64,000 nucleotides of DNA from Serripes groenlandicus (taxonomy: Eukaryota; Mollusca; Bivalvia; Cardiida; Cardiidae): contig JASEVX010000115.1 of the NCBI GenBank assembly GCA_031761405.1, positions 550,457-614,456 on the forward strand, in the 5' to 3' direction. Shown piece after piece: positions 57,498 to 64,000 of the stretch (position 1 is the stretch's first letter; the number at the start of each line of letters is the position of its first letter). The translations under genes and the position numbers were made by a program. The notes under the pieces are model-generated. The model worked only from the letters and a program-made list of their open reading frames with translations. It ran no database searches and was not told the origin of the DNA.

Positions 57498-57561
57498 TAC
57501 GTGACCAACCTGCACTAACTGACCGTCTTTTATTTAGGCCACGCCAAATCTATTTTGTTAC
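57498..57561. other. Short unique segment between LTR and satellite
   Basis: tacgtgaccaacctgcacta, gaccgtcttttatttaggcc: about 64 bp with no counterpart on the left side, where the satellite abuts the LTR directly. It could be flank captured in the rearrangement. Confidence 0.5.
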
Positions 57562-58052
57562 ACATATGTAATAAGGTCGCATGTGTAATAAGGTCGTCCA
57601 GATGTAATAAGGTCGCAAATGTAATAAGGTCACAGATGTTATAAGGTCGCAGATGTAATAAGATCGCAGATGTAATAACGTCACATATGTAATAAGTTCC
57701 CAAATACCCTGACGCAGATGTAATAAGGTTGCAGATGTAATAAGGTCACAGATGTAATAAGGTCACAGATGTAATAAGGTCACATATGTAATAAGTTCCT
57801 AAATACCCTGACGCAGATGTTATAAGGTCCCACATACTCTGACGCAGATGTAATAATGTCGTAGATGTAATAAGGTCACAGATGTTATGAGGTCGCAGAT
57901 GTAATAAGGTCCCAAATACCTTTGCGCAGGTGTAATAAGGTCGCAGATGTAATAATGTCGTAGATGTAATAAGGTCGCAGATGTAATAAGGTCGCAGATG
58001 TAATAAGGTCGCAGATGTAATAAGGTCGCAGATGTAATTAGGTCCCAAATAC
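57562..58052. repeat. 17-bp satellite, right block (~28 units)
   Basis: Same unit and same orientation as the left block (ggtcgcagatgtaataa; gttcccaaataccctgacgc), showing that the LTR element landed within one satellite array. Confidence 0.9.
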
Positions 58053-58224
58053 TCTGACGCGGCTACTACCTAGTACTTTACCGTGAAATATCAACAAGTA
58101 AGTGCCTTACACCGCCAAACCTAAAACACACGACCCTCTCTATACATGATTTTTTAACAGCATATGATGCATCGTTCAATACACAGACTTAACAAGAAGT
58201 TGCGAACGTTAAAGACAAAGATCT

Positions 58225-59640
58225 TCATGCTCAATCGTGCAGTCCAATCTTAGTGCACACTATTCGCTTATCATGTATCATGTGTAATAGCTTGCTATGG
58301 TCAATGGTGTTGAGTCTAATCTTAGTGCACACTATTCGCTTATCATGTATCATGTGTAATAGCTTGCTATGGTCAATGGTGTTAAGTCTAATATTAGTGA
58401 ACAATATTCGATTATCATGTATCATGTGTAATAGCTTGCTATGGTCAATGGTGTTCAGTCTAATCTTAGTGAACACTATTCGATTATCATGTATCATGTG
58501 TAATAGCTTGCTATGGTCAATTGTGTTCAGTCTAATCTTATTGCACACTATTCGCTTATCATGTATTATGTGTAATAGCTTGCTATGGTCAATGGTGTTA
58601 AGTCTAATCTTAGTGCACACTATTCGATTATCATGTATCATGTGTAATAGCTTGTTATGGTCAATGGTGTTCAGTCTAATCTTGGTGGACACTGTTCGCT
58701 TATCATGTATCATGTGTAATAGCTTGCTATGGACAATTGTGTTGAGTCTAATCTTAGTGAACACTATTCGATTATCATTATCATGTGTAATAGCTTGTTA
58801 TGGTCAATGGTGTTTAGTCCAATCTTAGTGCACACTATTCGCTTATCATGTATCATGTGTAATAGCTTGCTATGGTCAATGGTGTTAAGTCTAATCTTAG
58901 TGGACACTATTCGATTATCATTATCATGTGTAATAGCTTACTATGGTCAACGGTGTTCAGTCTAATCTTAGTGGACACTATTCGCTTATCATGTATCATG
59001 TGTAATAGCTTGCTATGGTCAATGGTGTTCAGTCTAATCTTAGTGCACACTATTCGCTTATCATGTATCATGTGCAATAGCTTGCTATGGTCAATGGTGT
59101 TCAGTCTAATCTTAGTGCACACTATTCGCTTATCATGTATCATGTGTAATAGCTTGCTATGGTCAATGGTGTTAAGTCTAATCTTAGTGGACACTATTCG
59201 ATTATCATTATCATGTGTAATAGCTTGCTATGGTCAACGGTGTTCAGTCTAATCTTAGTGGACACTATTCGCTTATCATGTATCATGTGTAATAGCTTGT
59301 TATGGTCAATGGTGTTCAGTCTAATATTAGTGAACACTATTCGCTTATGTAATAGCTTGCTATGGTCAATGGTGTTCATTTTTATTTTAGTGCACACTAT
59401 TTGATTATCATGTATCATGTGTAATAGCTTGTTATGGTCAATGGTGTTTAGTCTAATATTAGTGAACACTATTCGCTTATCATGTTTCATGTGTAATAGC
59501 TTGCTATGGTCAATGGTGTTCAGTTTTATTTTAGTGCAAGCTATTCGCTTATCATGTATCATGTTTAATAGCTTGCTATGGTCAATGTGTTCAGTCTAAT
59601 CTTAGTGGACACTATTCGCTTATCATGTATCATGTTTAAA
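58225..59640. repeat. 72-bp tandem array (~20 units)
   Basis: Unit cttagtgcacactattcgct, tatcatgtatcatgtgtaat, agcttgctatggtcaatggt, gttcagtctaat. Variants lacking 2-3 bp or ~15 bp occur (58771, 59350). Because 72 is a multiple of three, both strands show a 24-residue repeat frame (plus: MCNSLLWSMVFSLILVHTIRLS-type). These are artefacts. Confidence 0.9.
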
Positions 59641-59689
59641 GCTAGCTTTGGCCAATGGTGTTCTGATTAATCGCATACATTAAAAGGGG

Positions 59690-59915
59690 ATAATGGTTAA
59701 ATCATTACTTTACATGACTTTTCAAATGTCATCTGCTTTACAATCCTCAGAAGAACAATTTCAACCATCTAGAAAAATAAAAGATTTATATTTATAAAGA
59801 GTTAAATACATTGCAATAAAATGTGAAATTGCTCGTCATGAGCGATTTCACCTTTTATTGCAATGTTTTGAAAAGTCAAATGTCGTCCATGTGAAGTAAT
59901 GGGTTAAACAGTCTT
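59690..59915. mobile_element. CTGCAGCAGACGACTTT family relative with central hairpin
   Basis: gataatggttaaatcattac at the left, a central aaatgtgaaattgctcgtca / tgagcgatttcacctttt hairpin, and aaaagtcaaatgtcgtccat ... gtaatgggttaaac at the right. Both ends carry TTAA next to G/C-rich termini, the pattern of piggyBac-like MITEs. No ORF. Confidence 0.55.
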
Positions 59916-60249
59916 CAAGCTTAAATCCCTTTCATATATGTATACATTTAACCATGACTACGATGGATGTTCAAATAGTTCGCGGAAATGGGTTCGTATT
60001 TTTCTATTACGGCAGATATGTTGCTTGAACTTCATTTACGTATTGTTTGATTCAATATCAATATGGTCACAAACTGTCATATTCGTTTTTCACGTATATG
60101 CAATGAAAACCGTTATCGTCGCTACAGTATCATCCCTTAAAACATACGGGTCAAACATATGTTGACGTCGACGTTAATTTATCCGTGTGTAATAACTGCT
60201 CTGTGAAAAATCATTCAGTGCCTTTCAAAATACTCCCCTCTTAATTAAA
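59916..60249. other. No recognisable gene
   Basis: A 75-residue plus-strand frame (59938-60165) has a hydrophobic middle but no identifiable family. Otherwise unassigned. Confidence 0.35.
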
Positions 60250-61330
60250 AACACAAGTTCTTGAAAACAGCGTCTAAACCTTTTGGATTTCGGACGACCG
60301 CTACGCCCGTCATCCCCGATGTTTTCTCTTTTTCACCGCAGCTTCACTATAGGAATTTTGAAACAATTTCATGGATTTTTTGGAGCCATAATATACATGA
60401 TCCGGTTAATGAACAGGATCCCTAAACAGAAATTGAAGTAATATCACGTTCATTCTTTCGATATATAGCTTGCTGTTTGAAAGCCTTGACGTCAGAGATC
60501 CCGAATACAAATTGTGAAGGATATTGGTCAATTTGAACAATTTATCTCTAAAGGTGTGGAACTACCTTAGCGCAGATTTTAAAACATTTTTCACAGTCAT
60601 ATCACGGCGGTCAGGGCACACACCTATGTGTTTCATGGCTTTTTCACAAGGGCGATTGTCCAATTGCTACCTACTGAGCTACCAGAGCTCAAGTTGCCAT
60701 GCTACAGTAAGACCACTATCGGGGTATTTGCTACAAACAAAGCTTATTTCAAAATATGTTACTACTGCATCCTGGCCGGCCGATCGAAACCTTAACTGCT
60801 TGTAAAAGGTTTCTTGAATGTTTCTGTGATTAACTGGCAGTCATTGTGCAGGTAGGTCTGTATCTACATTGGTTTCAAAGCTATTGTTCTTGCCTTAGTC
60901 GGCTTATTTAAACACTTCTCACATATAATAAACAATTCTGCGACAGGCGTTGAATTATGATCGAGCTTCATAAATGAAGGTTTACTCATTGAATATACCC
61001 CCTCGGTGGTGTAGTGGTAGAGCGTCCACATCGGGTACGATAGGTCGCAGGTTCGATCCCCGACCGGGGCATACCAAATACTTTAAAAATAGAAGTAATG
61101 GCTGCCCTCCTTGGCGCTGAGGATTGCAGGATTAGCATAACGACTGACTGGCTGCTGTCAGGATAAATACACCAACAGAACTGGCAACTTAACCAGGAAA
61201 AGCCGTGATATAACTGAACATTTGTCATCTACTGATCCTTTCTCTCCAAAACCTTTAACGCCTCGATGGTGTAGTGGTAGAGCGTCAACCTCGTGTGCGG
61301 AAGGTCGTGGGTTCATTCCCGGCCGGTTCA
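60250..61330. repeat. Segmental duplicate of 15140-16260
   Basis: Contains, in order: a mariner transposase relic (60255-60390, minus strand, ~40 bp deleted in the helix-turn-helix), a decayed minus-strand SINE (60530-60690), the shared unique stretch and two SINE heads. It has not lost the SINE bodies that the 16187 copy lacks. Confidence 0.8.
60999..61225 (+). mobile_element. tRNA-derived SINE, full-length reference copy
   Basis: Head cctcggtggtgtagtggtag, B box ggttcgatccccgaccgggg; linker ataccaaatactttaaaa; body gaagtaatggctgccctcct, ggcgctgaggattgcaggat; tail gcataacgactgactggctg, gccgtgatataactgaacat. It shows all modules from which the 62-bp (body) and 118-bp (B box + linker + body) arrays are built. 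Confidence 0.85.
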
Positions 61331-61515
61331 TACCAAATACTTTAAAATGGAAGTAATGACTGCCCTCCTTCTCATTCAGGATTGTGGGGTTAGCATTACG
61401 ACTGGCAGCTGGATGGTGTCAAGATAAATGAACCAGTAGTACTGGTATCTTAACCAGGAAGCGCCGTGATATAACTGACAAAATGTTGAAAGCGGCGTTA
61501 AACAACAAACTATCA
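61258..61515 (+). mobile_element. tRNA-derived SINE, full-length reference copy 2
   Basis: Head cctcgatggtgtagtggtag, B box gggttcattcccggccggt, linker ataccaaatactttaaaatg, body gaagtaatgactgccctcct and ggattgtggggttagcatta, tail gactggcagctggatggtgt, end cgccgtgatataactgacaa / ggcgttaaac. The body phrase ggattgtggggtta is identical to the satellite unit. Confidence 0.85.
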
Positions 61516-61544
61516 GTCAATCATTGAATTGAGTTGTAACTATT

Positions 61545-61608
61545 GTGACAATAATCGTCTGCTGCAGAGGTGGCTGAAAGCGTCTGTATGTGGGAAAGGG
61601 TTAATCAA
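61545..61608. mobile_element. CTGCAGCAGACGACTTT element, right terminus only
   Basis: acaataatcgtctgctgcag, aggtggctgaaagcgtctgt and atgtgggaaagggttaatc: a well-preserved right end with its TTAA. Confidence 0.6.
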
Positions 61609-61675
61609 TTATAAAAACAAATGAAGCATAAATAAAGTGTTCTTGCTAATACGAAACTTGAATCAGATACAGTAA

Positions 61676-61836
61676 TCCGCCGTAACAGTGTGGTAAGCGT
61701 CGGGGCATTTGAACCGGGTGGTGGAGTGTCTTTGGGCAAGGCACATTTCCTAGCCTAGATCTGGTTTGTTTAATCAGTGGGCATGAACTGTCGCCGTGCT
61801 ATAACTGAACTAATGTTGTGAAACGGCGTAAAACCC
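61676..61836 (+). mobile_element. tRNA-derived SINE (gccgtggcagagtggttagc family), internally deleted
   Basis: tccgccgtaacagtgtggta, catttgaaccgggtggtgga, ggcacatttcctagcctaga, ctgtcgccgtgctataactg, cggcgtaaaaccc. The B box region is deleted compared with 3583. Confidence 0.65.
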
Positions 61837-62424
61837 CTATAAAACAAATTCAGTCAGATATGAAAATAGAGAAGAGTCTGAGAATATAGCTTAGCTGTTT
61901 CATGGTACTAAAATCGACAATTGAACATTATTGAAACAATGACTTTTGAAGAGACATTTAAATACAAATGTTCTCCTAGCAGACGACAGTTCTTCACCCC
62001 CTGCCGGACAAAATTGCGATGTCAATAGCGCTATTAAGAATTTAACATTTGACAATGGAATACAATGGGTAGAATGGGAGGGTCTATTGGATTGCGGGAA
62101 ATGGCTTTAAATGTTTTGACAAAGAGCGACTCTGTTTTGTTATACTTTAATGAATAACGTGATTGATCCCAATACAACTACATGTATTTCTTTATGCTTG
62201 GTCATGATTTATAGAAAATTTCCGGTGAAAAGTAATTTTTTAAATTTAAAGTGAAAATAATTACTTTTTTGCAGTGATATTTCAAGTTTTAAGTGACGGA
62301 ACTGCTTTTTTGCATTGATTCCAATGCAAAGGTAAAGATTCTCATAATAAGGTTTTATTGCGTTTCTTTTTACTCACTTTATTTGTTCTTTTATGCTGCC
62401 TATACATTCTTTCTGGAAGAGTCT
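61837..62424. other. No recognisable gene
   Basis: AT-rich unassigned sequence with no domain or repeat that I recognise. Confidence 0.35.
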
Positions 62425-62560
62425 TTAACCCTTTCCCACATACAGACGCTTTCTGACGCCCCTGCAGCAGACAACTTTTGAATTCAATGTAACAAAATGA
62501 GAAATTGATCATGCTGATTAACATTTCATATAAAATGATTTTCTTTATTTTAATCCAGAT
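62425..62560. mobile_element. CTGCAGCAGACGACTTT element, well-preserved left end
   Basis: tttaaccctttcccacatac, agacgctttctgacgcccct and gcagcagacaacttttgaa give the fullest left terminus in the window, beginning at a TTAA. The interior decays after gagaaattgatcatgctgat. Confidence 0.6.
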
Positions 62561-62894
62561 AATTGCAAAGTCATACACTTCAGATTTAATATATTTGAGA
62601 AAATTTATACTCATTAGTAAATATTTAAAAAATATATCAATATTATAATTGACGTTTACCCGCTCTGTTGACGTTTTAATTTTACGTCATTTTCGACTCA
62701 TTGTTATTGTTGCATTTGAAAATATCGTTTAAAAGTCTAATCGCCGAAAGATTGAACAGACGTATTGTTGATTGTGATTTTATTCTTTGATGTAAAACTA
62801 ATGATCCATCGTCCGTTTCCTTGACCTGTGTCCAAAATATGAGTTTCATCAACTGCCACAGAAGAATATATTAATATCGTTTTAATAGTTTTGG
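62561..62894. other. No recognisable gene
   Basis: AT-rich unassigned DNA before the purine-rich repeat. Confidence 0.35.
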
Positions 62895-63267
62895 AGGGCA
62901 ATTAGAAGGACGTTAGAAAGACGTAAGTGGAGGTTAGAAATACGTTATAAGGACGTTAGAAGGAGGTAAGAATGAAGGTTAAAAAACGCTAGAAGGACGT
63001 TAGAATGACGATATAAGGACGTAAGAAGAAGGTAAGAAAGGGGCAAGAAAGAGGTTAGGAAGACGTTAGAAGGAGGTAAGAAAGATGTAAGGTGGAGGTT
63101 AGAAAACTGTTAGAATGCCGTTAGAAGGAAGTAAGAAAGAGGTTAGGAAGACGTTAGAGGGACGTTAGGAGGTAAGAAGGAGCTAAGAAAGAGTTTAGGA
63201 AGACGTTAGAAGGACGTTAGAATGAGGTAAGAAGGGGGCTAAGAAAGATGTAAGGTGGAGGTTAGAA
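62895..63267. repeat. Purine-rich irregular minisatellite
   Basis: Short variants of gacgttagaagg and aggtaagaaaga alternate with a period near 12 bp over ~370 bp. Strand-asymmetric (purine-rich on plus). Confidence 0.8.
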
Positions 63268-63299
63268 CCCCCCCAAACAAAAAATACTATTAGTTAGCT

Positions 63300-63420
63300 A
63301 ATTGGTGGAAGACGAATGACGCTTGTCACACTGTCTTTTTCCAAAGTCGGAAAGAATGTTGGCCGAGGTTGGATTCCAACTCACAACCTCTTGATTGACA
63401 GCCGATCAACACCGTGACTT
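63300..63420 (-). mobile_element. tRNA-derived SINE, minus-strand fragment
   Basis: ggtggaagacgaatgacgct, aatgttggccgaggttggat, tccaactcacaacctcttga. The tRNA head end is degenerate and the tail missing. Confidence 0.6.
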
Positions 63421-63714
63421 CGATGCACCTCTTTAAACAAGTGTTCATTGACTTTCTGTTATCATAATACGTGAAGAAAAAGAAAGGATTTGCATTTAAC
63501 AAAACTGCCCTGGAATAGTGAGTAATTAGAATCGAAATAGAAAAAGCAGCCTTGATATATTCCTGGCAATAACAGTGCCAATTAAACTCGTATAGTAGAA
63601 TAATTAGAAAATCTACAGGTTACTCATTTATAGGAATAGTTAACAAACGAGAGGCGCTGTACGGAAGACTAACCAACAGGCAGTTGTGACCAGCGTAAAT
63701 TCAGATCAACTGTC

Positions 63715-64000
63715 GCCCTGTTTCTCTTTGTGCGTCTCTCTACCTTTCTCACACACTCCTTCTTCCTATGCACTATCTATTTCTCTGTATATTTTCCCCG
63801 CTATCCTTTAACGCATCTCGCTCTATCTCACACTGTCTCGTCCTTTGCATATCTCTCTCACTGTTTCTCCATATTTCAATCTGTACTTTATCTATCGCTC
63901 TGTGTCTCTTTCTATGTCTCTCGCCCTCTCTATCACACTCTTCCTTCCTTTGCATCTCTCCCCTCTCCCTCTCCTCTCTCTATCTCTCTCTTTCTCTCTC
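63715..64000. repeat. TC-rich low-complexity tract running off the window
   Basis: Pyrimidine-rich sequence with tctctct runs, similar to 19346-19830. It continues past the end of the window. The minus-strand Arg/Glu-rich frame is an artefact of composition. Confidence 0.8.

Noticed and set aside
58231..59599. Apparent 24-residue repeat proteins on both strands
   Set aside because: 72-bp array artefact.

Overview
This window looks like repeat-dominated, AT-rich intergenic DNA from a metazoan, most likely a bivalve mollusc. That guess rests on the types of repeat present (tRNA-headed SINEs ending in a gccgtgatataactgaa-type tail, a GAGCCGTCCCGCGAG inverted-repeat element, pearl/Helentron-like elements with a minisatellite core, and a Gmr1-like LTR retrotransposon). 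It is an inference, not a species call. I recognise no host protein-coding gene. Almost every long open frame is a tandem-repeat artefact or a transposon fragment.

Layout. 1-3.1 kb: unique-looking DNA with relics of inverted-repeat elements. 3.1-13.2 kb: a tandem duplication (copies A and B). Copy A carries a ~6 kb array of a 62/63-bp unit, and copy B carries the same SINE with a single unit. 14.6-16.3 kb: an inverted-repeat element, a mariner transposase relic and SINEs. This block, without the inverted-repeat element, recurs at 60.2-61.3 kb. 17.2-18.1 kb: a 63-bp array. 18.8-19.9 kb: a (GTCT)n/(TC)n tract. 20.5-23.6 kb: a 127-bp repeat and minus-strand LINE remnants. 23.7-27.8 kb: a 53-bp satellite that flips orientation. 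28-38 kb: dispersed relics, a (TC)n tract, and a 118-bp array interrupted by a Helentron-like insertion. 38.5-46.8 kb: duplicon copy C with a second ~4 kb 62/63-bp array and further expansions. 46.8-48.75 kb: a 32-bp array, tRNA-Leu-like tandem units and a nested fold-back structure. 50.2-58.05 kb: a 17-bp satellite split by a Ty3/Gypsy-type retroelement. 58.2-59.6 kb: a 72-bp array. 60-64 kb: SINEs, a purine-rich minisatellite and a TC-rich tract.

Two observations stand out. First, one tRNA-derived SINE family appears to have seeded at least three separate tandem arrays by expansion of its own body. Single-unit copies in the same window serve as the unexpanded reference, so this is a visible SINE-to-satellite transition. 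Second, the LTR retrotransposon at 50.84-57.50 kb has the order gag-protease-integrase-reverse transcriptase, unusual for Ty3/Gypsy and characteristic of the Gmr1 group. Its two ~1.27 kb LTRs are inverted rather than direct, almost identical, and meet the internal region at a palindrome made of two primer-binding sites. Most of its RT/RNase H is deleted and it carries frame breaks, so it is not autonomous.
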